A stretch of 64,000 nt of DNA from WJJR01 sp964440935 (GCA_964440935.1 CAYTTY010000003.1:62001-126000); one strand, 5' to 3'. Shown: positions 51,306 to 60,387, counted from the first letter of the stretch. Notes: generated by a model from the letters alone, not told the origin. Made by a program: numbers and translations.

Positions 51306-51906
51306 ACTTAAGCCTCGCATTCATCGGAGGGACCTCTGCCAGGTTGGTGATCAGGACCGCCACCAATCCCTCGAAGTGCACTGCATCGTCGTCTCCGGCG
51401 CGTGACCATCGGCACTCGACCCAATGCTGGAAATCGGGCCGCTCTTCGATGCGATCGAGCCAGCGGCCGATGCGACGGAACTCGTTTGTCGCATTGAGTT
51501 CGATCAAGAGTGTATCGGTTTGGAACTGGCTTGCGCTTGTCGGTCTTGACGAAGAGTCGAGTTCGAGTATGCTTTGGAGATCGGGCGCAACTTCAGCGTT
51601 GAGAACTCCGATCCGTCGGGCACTCGATTTCACGTCGTCCACGAGTTCGTCGAGTTCGTCAATCCTGTGGTATCGATCGAATTCGGCCTGCAACTGAGCC
51701 ATGGTCGAATCGAAGCGCGCCACCAGGATGGGGACCTTGTCCACACGTGCTTGCAATGTCTCCAGTTTCTGGCGCGCCGTGTCTCTCTCGTTGCGCTGTT
51801 TACTCAGTCCACCAGCCAAATTCCCATGCAGCCAGACCACCCACACAAGCCAAAAGCCGACCGTCAGACCGGCCCAAATCGACCAACGGGGAAGACGATT
51901 CATCAT
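51292..51906 (-). CDS. PilO-like inner-membrane assembly protein
   Basis: The 204-aa product has one membrane helix ('IWAGLTVGFWLVWVVWLHG'), a coiled-coil segment ('LSKQRNERDTARQKLETLQA') and a C-terminal ferredoxin-like domain, the layout of PilO/GspM, which forms the assembly platform with PilN. Sequence identity to PilO is low, so the call rests on architecture and position between PilM-PilN and PilP. The ATG at 51906 has GGAGG six bases ahead and overlaps the pilMN stop. Confidence 0.75.
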   Translation of the reverse strand: MMNRLPRWSIWAGLTVGFWLVWVVWLHGNLAGGLSKQRNERDTARQKLETLQARVDKVPILVARFDSTMAQLQAEFDRYHRIDELDELVDDVKSSARRIGVLNAEVAPDLQSILELDSSSRPTSASQFQTDTLLIELNATNEFRRIGRWLDRIEERPDFQHWVECRWSRAGDDDAVHFEGLVAVLITNLAEVPPMNARLKYGDE

Positions 51907-53615
51907 GGTCCGCCTCCACTGGTGGCGGTTCGGCCCGGATGAACACTCATGACGAACGCGGACTTCACCGTGCCCTTCCATTCGATGGCGCGCGTGGACT
52001 CGAGTGATACGGCGTGTTCGCCGAAATGATCTTTGATCGCGCGCACCCAATCCGCATAGGTCAATGAGTAGGCCCGAGCGTTCGGATGCAGCACGCCTTC
52101 CATTCGCATCATGAGTGCGGGTGCGGTGGCCGTTGGATCAGGGACGATGGACAACGACAGCAGCCGCGCATTTCCGGGCAACATGGCCAGAACACGGCGG
52201 GCGTCGGGCATCCATTGCACACCGGGCTGTTCGAGTGCGGTGCGCATCGAGGAGACACGTTGTAGGCCAGCACCGCACGCTTGTATTCGATCATTGATGG
52301 GTGAGGTCTCGAGTGCCTGGATGTGCCCGACTAATTGAGCATGGGTTCGTGCGGCCAGCGAGCGTTGCATCCACAACATCCCCAACCACATGATGATCCC
52401 CGCAATCGAGAGCACCAGAACGCTACGCCCGACGCGTTCGAGTTTGTGTGAGTGACGATGCTGGCGGACACCGGTGGGAGTTAAGTCAATAGTGGTATCG
52501 CCGGTAATGGCCAGCGCCGCCGGTGTCAGCAGGTCTCCGCTTTCAGCGTACCACTGTTGCACATGATCGGGAACGCCGTCGGGAATGGTCTCGGTTGCTG
52601 GAACGACGATGACCGTTGCGCCGAAGAGCTCGTTCCAGTCGGTGATGAGCGGCGCGGCCGATTCCGGCACCCCCACCAATTCGATGCAACTGATCGCATC
52701 ATGTGGATTTGATCCCCCATAGAATTCGATGGCTTCGCCGGTGGCTTTCCTCAAGGTACCAAGCCAGCGCGATGCGTCTTCCGTTCGCAACGGTTGCCCC
52801 GGAACGATGTCCGGCGCGGGCACGTTGCCGAGGTCATAGTGGAAACGCAGTTCACCGCCCTTAAAGATCACGAAACTCGACCGCTGCGGTGACCACAGCA
52901 ATGTCGCCACCACCGTCGACTCGGAAGCGTCCGGAGCTGTATCGATCTGCCGTCTCTTTGTACCCGCGATGGAGACCGATTCGAGTGTCCAGCCGGCAGC
53001 AGATACACACTCCAGTGCGTGTCCCACATCCTCGCGTGGCAGTGCCGCCAGCGTGACCATCCACCCGGTGTCCTTAATCGGCTCGAAATGGAAGCCGTGG
53101 AGCGAGTCATTTTCATTGAGCGGAAACGGGATGAGCTTGCGCGCCTTCCAGCACGCCGCAGCTTCGCGTTGTCTTTTGCTGACCTTGGGAAGAGTGAACC
53201 GGCGCACCACCGCTCGTGGGGATGTCATCGATACGTGCACACATGTACCGGGCGGAGCCCCATAGGAGCACAGGACATCGGCAAACGACGATGAATGATG
53301 CGACCCATCGACTTCGTGCACGAGGATGCCGGTGATTTGGCGCCCATCGCTGGTCTCGGCTTGTTCAAGCAGGACGACGTGTGTCTGAGAAAAATCGATG
53401 CCGATGCTGGTGTTATGACCACACTCGCCATCTTCATGCATCCGCCACCGAAAGACCTTTCGAGAGCCGGATGAGCCGGACTGATCCTCAGAGGCGGTTG
53501 TCTCTTCCGAATCGAATGAGGTCTGGGTGATCGCCGCGGCGAGCGCACGGTCGAGCCCGTGGTCGGCAAAGTCCGAGCTGTCCGAGGGGCGATGAATGTC
53601 GTCGTTGTCAGGCAC
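51903..53615 (-). CDS. PilM-PilN fusion protein (GspL-like)
   Basis: The 570-aa protein joins two parts that are separate in most type IV pilus operons. Residues ~70-380 are an actin-like PilM fold ('NTSIGIDFSQTHVVLLEQ', 'RRFTLPKVSKRQREAAACWK', 'VATLLWSPQRSSFVIF'), then a membrane helix at ~397-415 ('LVLSIAGIIMWLGMLWMQ') and a periplasmic PilN-like domain ('GVQWMPDARRVLAMLPGNAR', 'YADWVRAIKDHFGEHAVSLE'). GspL of type II systems has the same layout. The first ~60 residues are acidic and unfolded. The GTG at 53615 was chosen to avoid a ~97-base overlap with the pilin gene; there is no clear ribosome site. Confidence 0.8.
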   Translation of the reverse strand: MPDNDDIHRPSDSSDFADHGLDRALAAAITQTSFDSEETTASEDQSGSSGSRKVFRWRMHEDGECGHNTSIGIDFSQTHVVLLEQAETSDGRQITGILVHEVDGSHHSSSFADVLCSYGAPPGTCVHVSMTSPRAVVRRFTLPKVSKRQREAAACWKARKLIPFPLNENDSLHGFHFEPIKDTGWMVTLAALPREDVGHALECVSAAGWTLESVSIAGTKRRQIDTAPDASESTVVATLLWSPQRSSFVIFKGGELRFHYDLGNVPAPDIVPGQPLRTEDASRWLGTLRKATGEAIEFYGGSNPHDAISCIELVGVPESAAPLITDWNELFGATVIVVPATETIPDGVPDHVQQWYAESGDLLTPAALAITGDTTIDLTPTGVRQHRHSHKLERVGRSVLVLSIAGIIMWLGMLWMQRSLAARTHAQLVGHIQALETSPINDRIQACGAGLQRVSSMRTALEQPGVQWMPDARRVLAMLPGNARLLSLSIVPDPTATAPALMMRMEGVLHPNARAYSLTYADWVRAIKDHFGEHAVSLESTRAIEWKGTVKSAFVMSVHPGRTATSGGGP

Positions 53616-53635
53616 AGTAGTTACCGTTGCGTCCG

Positions 53636-54799
53636 TTACGTCCCGCTGTTGAATGTGATCACCGAGCCGTCGCTGAATTCGATGGTGAAGTCGGTGTTCG
53701 ACATATTGGCCGGTGGCCCTCCATTCGACCAAGACGAGAAATTCTGCAAGTTTATCGTGAGTTGTTCACCGGCACTAATCGTTTGTGTTGATGTGAAGGG
53801 TGCCGTATCCCCCGAACCCGCTCGCGGGTTCGATTCATTGAACACCTCACTCCCGTCGAATAGCACTTTTTGATAGTATCCCGTTGTGGCGTAATCGGCG
53901 GTGAGCCAGTCAATGTTGATATTGGCTGTTCCTGTGTTTTCGATATCAAAATCGACGTTATTGTTTGGTCCACCGGACGTTCCGGCCGAACCGGAGACAT
54001 ACTCGATAGAACCACCGCCTCCACCACCAACAGCGAATGAAAACGGATCGCCGGGTAGTCGTAACGTCACCGTTGCACCGGTCGACGGAAGTACACTCAC
54101 AAAGGCGGTGACCGTGTCATCCGTGGCGCGATAGACTGCTTCGACAGATTGGGTGCCAATGGGAATTCCGGAGAATGAAAATCCGCCTCCCGATGCCGGA
54201 CTGGTCGACGATGTTGTGGTGCTCCCGGCGCCGTCGGGATAGGTGATGCTTATCGTGATGGCCACTGATGAATCGCCGGGGGGATTCCCGCCCGCGTCGG
54301 TGATCGTTCCCTGAACCGTATTGCTTGTGAGGTCGGATGCGGCGTTGGCGACTGACTTCGTCATCGTCTGTGAACCGTCGCCCGTGGATGAGATTGTAAT
54401 CCCACTCGTGAACGTGTACGAGTTCCCCCAGGCATCAGTACTGTGGCCATCCGAATCTTCACTGAATTGTCCGATCAGGTAGGGGCCATTCCACGTACCG
54501 AGCCCCGGATCGGTCACCAGATCGTCGAGCGATGACGGCACCGCTCCGATATCGCCGACGTAACCGAAGTCCGAGCGCAGTCCATTGGCATACAAGTCCG
54601 GGTTACCGGCGATGGCAAATGCAATCGCGTTCATCTCGGCTTGCGTCTCGCGAAAGCGCGAACTGTCGATTCCGCTTTGAATCGAACGCATTGCCACGGT
54701 GGAGAGAATGCCGATGACCACAACCGCCATCAGAATCTCAATCAACGTGAAGCCGCGCGCGTTCGCCGCCCACCGGTATGTGAGGCAGATGCGAGCCAT
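53636..54799 (-). CDS. Pseudopilin with C-terminal extension (carboxypeptidase-regulatory-like domain)
   Basis: The 387-aa protein has a type III prepilin signal: a basic leader cut after Gly16, then Phe17 with Glu21 ('RG-FTLIEILMAVVVIG'), followed by a GspG-like core to about residue 150 ('DDLVTDPGLGTWNGPYL', 'DAWGNSYTFTSG'). Residues ~161-228 are a carboxypeptidase-regulatory-like beta sandwich ('VQGTITDAGGNPPGDSS', 'GGGFSFSGIPIGTQSVEAVY'), and the remaining ~150 residues are a Gly/Ser/Thr/Asn-rich beta region. Such an extended pseudopilin is unusual and would put extra domains on the pseudopilus surface. A GGGAG site lies three bases before the ATG. Confidence 0.82.
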   Translation of the reverse strand: MARICLTYRWAANARGFTLIEILMAVVVIGILSTVAMRSIQSGIDSSRFRETQAEMNAIAFAIAGNPDLYANGLRSDFGYVGDIGAVPSSLDDLVTDPGLGTWNGPYLIGQFSEDSDGHSTDAWGNSYTFTSGITISSTGDGSQTMTKSVANAASDLTSNTVQGTITDAGGNPPGDSSVAITISITYPDGAGSTTTSSTSPASGGGFSFSGIPIGTQSVEAVYRATDDTVTAFVSVLPSTGATVTLRLPGDPFSFAVGGGGGGSIEYVSGSAGTSGGPNNNVDFDIENTGTANINIDWLTADYATTGYYQKVLFDGSEVFNESNPRAGSGDTAPFTSTQTISAGEQLTINLQNFSSWSNGGPPANMSNTDFTIEFSDGSVITFNSGT

Positions 54800-54811
54800 T
54801 GTCTCCCGCCC

Positions 54812-55318
54812 TCAGAAGGTGACCGTTAAAGTCGATCCCGAACCGTTGCTCACAATCGTGCGCGCCCCGGGATCGTACGCATACGCCGAATCCCACGCAT
54901 CAGTCAGATACTCGCTGCGCGTGCTGTCGACATATGGGCCGTTCCATCCCATGTCCAAAAACGGGTCCCATTCCGGGATCGAATCCGGTTTGGTCACCAA
55001 GTCGGACAATTGCGACGGCGGAAAGCCGACGTCACCTTCGAAGCCGCGATTGCCCGCCTCGTCCGATCCCGCAATCGCCCGCGCGAGCAACCGCATTTCA
55101 TCGCGCGTGGTGGTTTCCCGCGACGAGGCGATGAACGAACCGATCACCGGAATGGCCACGGCCGCCATGATGCCCAACACGAGCATCGTGATGACAATTT
55201 CAACCAGCGTGAAACCGGCCACGTGCCTCATGCGCGTGGCCGGACCGTCAGGATGCGGTGCGGGTCGCTCAGGCAAGGTCGGACAGCCGTATCGCGTCCG
55301 TAACGATACCCTCGACAT
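54812..55318 (-). CDS. Pseudopilin (GspG-like)
   Basis: The 168-aa protein has the prepilin site 'VAG-FTLVEIVITMLVLGIM' with Glu at +5, then a helix 'RETTTRDEMRLLARAIAGSD' and a GspG-like loop 'WDPFLDMGWNGPYVDSTRSE' with 'DAWDSAYAYDPG'. With the ATG at 55318 the leader is long (~34 residues) and GGTGAG lies seven bases ahead; an ATG at 55231 would give a more usual 6-residue leader but has no ribosome site. It sits between two other pilins. Confidence 0.82.
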   Translation of the reverse strand: MSRVSLRTRYGCPTLPERPAPHPDGPATRMRHVAGFTLVEIVITMLVLGIMAAVAIPVIGSFIASSRETTTRDEMRLLARAIAGSDEAGNRGFEGDVGFPPSQLSDLVTKPDSIPEWDPFLDMGWNGPYVDSTRSEYLTDAWDSAYAYDPGARTIVSNGSGSTLTVTF

Positions 55319-55347
55319 CGTGATGCTCACCATGCACCGGCCAGATC

Positions 55348-55785
55348 CTACCAATTGTTCTCGTCGTTAACGCTGGTGTTCGGCCAGATCTGTCCGGTCG
55401 AATCGTTGTACGCCCAACCGCCACGCGTACCAACCGTCGTTCCTTTGGTCACACCGGTGACGACCGAGTCCGGCGCCGCATCGTCATCTTGGTACGGATT
55501 CGGTGGAAGCGTCTGGGCCATGACCACGCCTTCAGTGGTGAGCGAATCCATCGGTGGCCATGTCGCGGTTCCGGTTTCCAGGGCCGTCTTGGCGTAATAG
55601 ATGGAAATCGCCGAGCGCAAACCGCCGAGCGCGCCCTTACACGCCGATTCTTTGGCTTCAGACACCATGTCCACATACTTCGGGATGGCCACCGCTGCGA
55701 TGATCCCCAGCACGGCGATGATGATCACCAATTCGATCAGCGTGAAACCGCGCTGATTGGATGTTGCACGACGAAAGTGCTGCAT
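55348..55785 (-). CDS. Type IV pilin / pseudopilin
   Basis: The 145-aa protein has a 13-residue basic leader ending in Gly ('SNQRG'), Phe and Glu+5 ('FTLIELVIIIAVLGIIAAVA'), then a conserved helical part ('YVDMVSEAKESACKGALGGL') and a short beta globular domain with 'PYQDDDAAPDSVV'. It looks like a major pilin or pseudopilin of the machine encoded around it. GGAGGAGG lies nine bases ahead of the ATG, the strongest ribosome site in the cluster, consistent with high expression. Confidence 0.88.
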   Translation of the reverse strand: MQHFRRATSNQRGFTLIELVIIIAVLGIIAAVAIPKYVDMVSEAKESACKGALGGLRSAISIYYAKTALETGTATWPPMDSLTTEGVVMAQTLPPNPYQDDDAAPDSVVTGVTKGTTVGTRGGWAYNDSTGQIWPNTSVNDENNW

Positions 55786-55939
55786 GCGTTCTGTCCTCCT
55801 CCTGCTTGCCTGTCGTCAGACGTCTCTCATTGAACCATTATCGGCAAGTCCGCCATGTCCTTGCGTCGTGGCAGCGACGAAGAACACCTGTTGAATGTGA
55901 TTAACTGAATAGCGATGAATCAACGAGCGGGAGCGCTGT

Positions 55940-57151
55940 TCAACCTTTGAACAGCGACAGGAGGTTCCACATCGGCATGAGGACCGCCAGCGCAAACGTC
56001 AAGACGCCAGCCGCAAGAATGATCAGGATGATCGGTTCGAGGTTATCACGAAGGCGCCGAACGTCATACTCCACCTCCTGATCGAAGTGACGAGACACTT
56101 CACCGAGCATCCGGTCGACGTCCCCCGACTCGAACCCAATATCCAGCATCTGATAGACCAGGTCGGGCATCACGGTGCCATCAGCCTTGGTAGCCACTGA
56201 TTCACCGACAGTCAGGCGTTCGCGCATCGCGGTGATCTCGTCGCCCACAACCGTATTCCCAATGCCCTGAGCGACTGTTTGCAACGCGCTCGCGGCCGGG
56301 ACACCGGCGGCAAACATAATCCCGAACAACCGCGCAAAACGGCTGACCGCAACTTTGAGAAACAGCGGTCCAAACAACGGGACACGCAACAGCCACCCGT
56401 CCCAGGTGCGCCGTCCGGCGGCGGTCTTCACCCACTCGCGCCAGGCCAGCCAGGTCCCAACGCCGAGGAAGGGAAGTACCCACCAATAGGACCGCGTTAG
56501 TCCTGACGCAGTGATGAGAATGCGTGTGGGAAGTGGCAGTTGGCCGCCGTAGTGCGTGTAAAACGACATGAACTTCGGCACGACAAAACCCATCACGACA
56601 CCGCCGGCCAGAATCAGGGCAATGACGACCATGACAGGATAGCGCACCGTTGCCTTCACCATGCGCTTGGTGTTCATTTCCTTTTCGAGGAAATCGCCGA
56701 GGTGATCGAGCACCATGTCGAGTTGACCGGTGGCCTCACCGGTGCGCAGCGCGCCGAGATACACTTGGTCGAACAGACGCGGGTAGTTCGACATCGCGTC
56801 AGTCAAGGTGGAACCGCTCGAGACATCATCGGCAATCTGCTGCAATGCGCTCCGCACACGCTCATCGCGCATCTGGCCAGACACGAGCCCGAAGACACGG
56901 ATCAGCGGCAGTCCTGCTTTCAGCAGTGAGGCGAACTTGCGCGTGAAGAGGATCTTGTCTTCGATCTTCCAACGCACACCACCACGCGGTTTACGAAGTG
57001 CATCACCCAGGGACCGCCGCGGTTGTATGCGAATCGGAATCAGGCCTTGCTGATCAAGCGCCTGTCCGGCGGCCTCCAATGTGTCGGCCGAGATAGCGCC
57101 CCGTTGTGAGGCGCCGCGCTGATCGCAGGCTGTGTATTGAAACTCAGGCAT
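55940..57151 (-). CDS. pilC: Inner-membrane platform protein PilC/GspF
   Basis: The 403-aa protein has two GspF repeats each ending in membrane helices: 'DKILFTRKFASLLKAGLPLI' near residue 65, 'MVVIALILAGGVVMGFVVPK' , 'VSRFARLFGIMFAAGVPAAS' and the C-terminal 'ILIILAAGVLTFALAVLMPM'. It couples ATPase motion to pilus subunit extrusion. It begins 17 bases after the pilB stop. Confidence 0.94.
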   Translation of the reverse strand: MPEFQYTACDQRGASQRGAISADTLEAAGQALDQQGLIPIRIQPRRSLGDALRKPRGGVRWKIEDKILFTRKFASLLKAGLPLIRVFGLVSGQMRDERVRSALQQIADDVSSGSTLTDAMSNYPRLFDQVYLGALRTGEATGQLDMVLDHLGDFLEKEMNTKRMVKATVRYPVMVVIALILAGGVVMGFVVPKFMSFYTHYGGQLPLPTRILITASGLTRSYWWVLPFLGVGTWLAWREWVKTAAGRRTWDGWLLRVPLFGPLFLKVAVSRFARLFGIMFAAGVPAASALQTVAQGIGNTVVGDEITAMRERLTVGESVATKADGTVMPDLVYQMLDIGFESGDVDRMLGEVSRHFDQEVEYDVRRLRDNLEPIILIILAAGVLTFALAVLMPMWNLLSLFKG

Positions 57152-57168
57152 ACATCACGCCGCTCGGG

Positions 57169-58848
57169 TCAGGCAATCGCTTCCCACAACTCCGATCGCC
57201 TCGGGATAACACGCAGAATCTCCTCCGCCGTGGTCAGTCCCGCCGCCACCAGTGCACGTCCCTGATGAATGAGATCTTTGTAGTTGTGTTCGCGGAGGTA
57301 CTCGCGCAGTCGGGCCGCGCTGTGCGCTTCCGTGATCAGTGTGCGCAGGTCATCCGTCATCGCGAACATTTCAAAGACACCGATCTGTCCGGCGTATCCG
57401 GTGCCGCGACAATGGCGGCACCCGACCGTGCTGCGCCACTTCCCGGCATCTTCGATGGAGCTGAAGCCGAGCTGCTCGATGGCGATCGGCGATGGTTCGA
57501 TCGGCTGGGCGCAATTTGTGCACAGGCGGCGCACAAGACGTTGCGCCACGATCGCGCGCAGCGCCGTCGCGACCAGAAACGGTTCGGTGCCCATATCGAT
57601 CAACCGGTGCGCGGCGGCTGCCGCATCGATGGTGTGGATCGTGGACAGAACCAAATGCCCGGTCATCGCCGCGCGCACCGCCATCTGGGCAGTGGGGGCA
57701 TCGCGAATCTCGCCGACCATGATGACGTCGGGGTTTTGACGCATCAACGCGCGCAGGCAGGAGGGAAATGTCAATCCCGCCTTTTCATGCACCTGCACCT
57801 GATTAACCATGCGCAGCGCGTACTCGACCGGATCTTCAACCGTGACCACGTTCTTTTCCGGAGTGACGATTTCGCGCAACGACGCATACAGTGTCGACGT
57901 TTTGCCGCTGCCGGTCGGGCCGGTGATTAAGATCATTCCTTCCGTTGCACTCAGTTCATTGCGCAGCGTGTGTTCCTGCTCTGTTGTCAGGCCGATGCTG
58001 TCCAATGTGACATTCCAGCCCTTTTGATCGAGCACGCGGATCACGACCTTCTCACCGTGCACGGTCGGCAGAGTGGAAACACGCAGATCGACGGAACGAT
58101 CGTCGGCTTTCATGTCGAACCGGCCGTCTTGCGGCAGACGCTTCTCCGAGACGTCCATTCCGGCCAACACCTTAATGCGTGCCACAATCGCGGGATGCAG
58201 GCGCGTGGGCGGATGTGCTTCCTCGCGCAGCACACCATCCACACGGAATCGCACCCGCAATTCGTCATCACCCGGTTCAATGTGCACATCCGACGTACGC
58301 TGTTTGATTGCTTCGCCGAGCAAGACGTCGACCAAACGGACAATGGGAGCGTCTTCCGCCCCGGCGCCGTCGGCGACCGTGTAGTCGGAGAAAAACCGTT
58401 CGACGCTGTCGGACACCGTGTAGAATTGCGCAATCCCGGCTTCGATATCTTCGGGTGTGGCGATAACGCGGTTGACCGTCAGTTTGGTTTTGTAACGGAT
58501 TTCATCGATGGCCACCATGTCGAGCGGGTCGGCCATGGCGACAGTCAGACGGTCGCGCACGCGAAACAACGCCAGCACCCGGTGTCTTTTCGCCACCGCC
58601 AACGGGATGATGTTCACCACCTCAGGATCGGCCACGAGGTCGCGGACGCTGATTTTGGGAATGCTTAGGCGCTCGCTGAGCACGTCGACCAAATCACGGC
58701 TGGTGATTTTGCCGGCGGTTATCAGGATGTCGCCCAACTTGCGTCCGGTGACCCGCTGTTCCTCGAGTGCCGCACGTAAGTCGTCGGTGGTAATAAGGCC
58801 TCTGGCAATCAGCAGATCGCCGATACGGGGTTGGTTGCTTTGCGCCAT
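57169..58848 (-). CDS. pilB: Assembly ATPase PilB/GspE (MshE-type N-terminus)
   Basis: The 559-aa hexameric ATPase drives pilus or pseudopilus extension. It has an N-terminal MshEN domain ('IGDLLIARGLITTDDLRAAL', 'KLGDILITAGKITSRDLVDV'), Walker A 'GPTGSGKTSTLYASL', the Asp/His boxes ('DVHIEPGDDELRVRFRVDGV', 'GHLVLSTIHTIDAAAAAHRL') and a four-Cys zinc motif ('CTNCAQ', 'CRHCRGTGYAGQIGVFEM'). MshEN domains bind c-di-GMP in some relatives. The ATG at 58848 has GGAGGA four bases ahead; the frame remains open upstream. Confidence 0.95.
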   Translation of the reverse strand: MAQSNQPRIGDLLIARGLITTDDLRAALEEQRVTGRKLGDILITAGKITSRDLVDVLSERLSIPKISVRDLVADPEVVNIIPLAVAKRHRVLALFRVRDRLTVAMADPLDMVAIDEIRYKTKLTVNRVIATPEDIEAGIAQFYTVSDSVERFFSDYTVADGAGAEDAPIVRLVDVLLGEAIKQRTSDVHIEPGDDELRVRFRVDGVLREEAHPPTRLHPAIVARIKVLAGMDVSEKRLPQDGRFDMKADDRSVDLRVSTLPTVHGEKVVIRVLDQKGWNVTLDSIGLTTEQEHTLRNELSATEGMILITGPTGSGKTSTLYASLREIVTPEKNVVTVEDPVEYALRMVNQVQVHEKAGLTFPSCLRALMRQNPDVIMVGEIRDAPTAQMAVRAAMTGHLVLSTIHTIDAAAAAHRLIDMGTEPFLVATALRAIVAQRLVRRLCTNCAQPIEPSPIAIEQLGFSSIEDAGKWRSTVGCRHCRGTGYAGQIGVFEMFAMTDDLRTLITEAHSAARLREYLREHNYKDLIHQGRALVAAGLTTAEEILRVIPRRSELWEAIA

Positions 58849-59178
58849 CGGTTCCTCCGAGAGCCCCGACGTCGGCACACCCGGCCCACGCCCTCTCGCC
58901 AGAAGGGCCCTCTACAAATCGATATCGGCGGATTTGACAGGAGCTTGCGGGGAGACCAACGGACTGCGGATCTTGGCCTTGTCTGTTCGGGGCAAGCGAC
59001 TGGGTGCCCCTGACGCCCTCGCTCTACGCTGCGTAGCTATGCAGAGTAGGGTCAGGGATCCCCTCACACCCCTTCAGATTCGAAGTGAGTACGGTGACAA
59101 TCTTAGATCGGAATCCAATGGAAACGCTGGTTCGGTAAACCCTGACGAGGGCGTCAGGGGCACCCGACAGCAACCGAA
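58849..59178. other. Intergenic region with a 164-bp inverted-repeat element
   Basis: Between two minus-strand genes lie 330 bases without a gene. About half is the element at 59002-59165. Promoter boxes for the pilus run are expected here but were not found with confidence. Confidence 0.6.
59002..59165. repeat. Miniature inverted-repeat element, family A, with perfect 20-bp ends
   Basis: GGGTGCCCCTGACGCCCTCG (59002-59021) and its exact reverse complement (59146-59165) bound 124 bases of unrelated sequence. The right side also forms the hairpin CCCTGACG-aggg-CGTCAGGG (59140-59159). A degenerate copy is at 7162-7244 and a half copy at 12039. Confidence 0.85.
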
Positions 59179-60162
59179 TTACGACGACACCACCGGCAAT
59201 GGAATCTTAGAACCTTGTTCCACCGGCTCCTTATCCTGACCCCGGAAGTTGTCCAGACTCGATGCCCGGCGCACACACGCCACGGTGCACGTCTCCTCGC
59301 AGCCTTTGCGGGTGGAAAAGTAGCGGCGGGCGTGGTCCTTGGTGTATTCGAGCAGCGGGATGCCGGGGTCGTTGCGGCGCTGGCTGCAATACGAGACGAT
59401 TCCAAACTCATCAACATACAGGTATCGCGCGCCGGCGCGGCATTTCCAGTCGCTGCGTCCGGTGCGGATCATCTCGTATTCCCAACCCTCGCCGAAACGG
59501 TGCGTGATCGTGCGTCGCCGGTGGCCTTGCATTTCGTTGTAGAGCGATTCGAGTTGATCGTGTTCGAGGAGACCCGAATCGAGCGAACCGTCATCACCGT
59601 GCAGCAGGCCGACGGTCATATAGAAACCCATCTCGTTCACTTTACGCGCCAGCGCACGCGTTTCTTCAATCGGGCAGGAGCCGAGCACCGCATTGATGTT
59701 CACTTTGAAGGTCGCGTTCTTCAGGTGGGCCAGCTTCTTCTTCAGCAGGTTCCAGGACTTCTGCGACGTGTCGTTGGCGTTGATGTTGTCGATCGACATC
59801 TGCATCAATTCGAGCCCCGAGGCATTGAGGCGACGCACCCACTCATCCGACAGCAGATAGCCGTTGGTGATCGAGGTACAGACCATGCCGCGTGACACCA
59901 CGTGCGCGATCAGTTCATCCAATTGCGGATGCAATAGCGGCTCGCCGCCGGTGAAGGTGATTACCAGCGTACCCATGTCGGCGAGATGATCGATGTATTG
60001 CTTCAGCGTGTCAGTGTCGACAGGGGGCGAAAAGGTATCGTACTCGTTGCAGTAGCCGCAGCTTAGATTGCAGCGCCGTGTGACCACCATCTGGGCCAAA
60101 ACCGGCCGCGTCGGATCGGCGAGCAACTGTAGTCCGCGACTCCAATTCTTCCATGAATACAT
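59179..60162 (-). CDS. Radical SAM protein with C-terminal SPASM-like cysteines
   Basis: The 327-aa enzyme carries the radical SAM cluster motif Cys31-x3-Cys35-x2-Cys38 ('RRCNLSCGYCNEYD'), 'TFTGGEPLLHP' and 'VCTSITNGYLLS'. The C-terminus has extra cysteines ('CRAGARYLYVD', 'VSYCSQRRN', 'CEETCTVACVRR') that could bind auxiliary clusters as in SPASM/twitch enzymes. The substrate is unknown; no peptide substrate gene is evident nearby. GGGAGGGAAG lies seven bases ahead of the ATG at 60162. Confidence 0.88.
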   Translation of the reverse strand: MYSWKNWSRGLQLLADPTRPVLAQMVVTRRCNLSCGYCNEYDTFSPPVDTDTLKQYIDHLADMGTLVITFTGGEPLLHPQLDELIAHVVSRGMVCTSITNGYLLSDEWVRRLNASGLELMQMSIDNINANDTSQKSWNLLKKKLAHLKNATFKVNINAVLGSCPIEETRALARKVNEMGFYMTVGLLHGDDGSLDSGLLEHDQLESLYNEMQGHRRRTITHRFGEGWEYEMIRTGRSDWKCRAGARYLYVDEFGIVSYCSQRRNDPGIPLLEYTKDHARRYFSTRKGCEETCTVACVRRASSLDNFRGQDKEPVEQGSKIPLPVVSS

Positions 60163-60343
60163 GTGCTGACTTCCCTCCCGATGTCTGTGCAAAGGTCGTC
60201 GGTTGCCGTCCCTCGGCCAAGAATAAACAAGTGGCCGGGGGACATCAATGTATACAACATTAATCCTTGTTGGAGTATAGTGGGACAAGTGGGGGTTTTC
60301 CACCTTAAGGGTTTATCGACGAAGGAGATAGGTCGTGAGGGCG

Positions 60344-60387
60344 TGTTGAAAGGCCCACATCAATACGTCGCGTAGGTCCGGCTCTTA
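60344..60387 (+). repeat. Family D repeat, second copy
   Basis: It contains TGTTGAAAGGCCCACATCA (60344-60362) followed by CGCGTAGGTCCGGCTCTTA (60369-60387), both found in a different arrangement at 18982-19038. Confidence 0.75.

Noticed and set aside
57106..58668. Two plus-strand open frames of 274 and 232 codons
   Set aside because: Both are antisense to pilB, which has clear motifs on the other strand.
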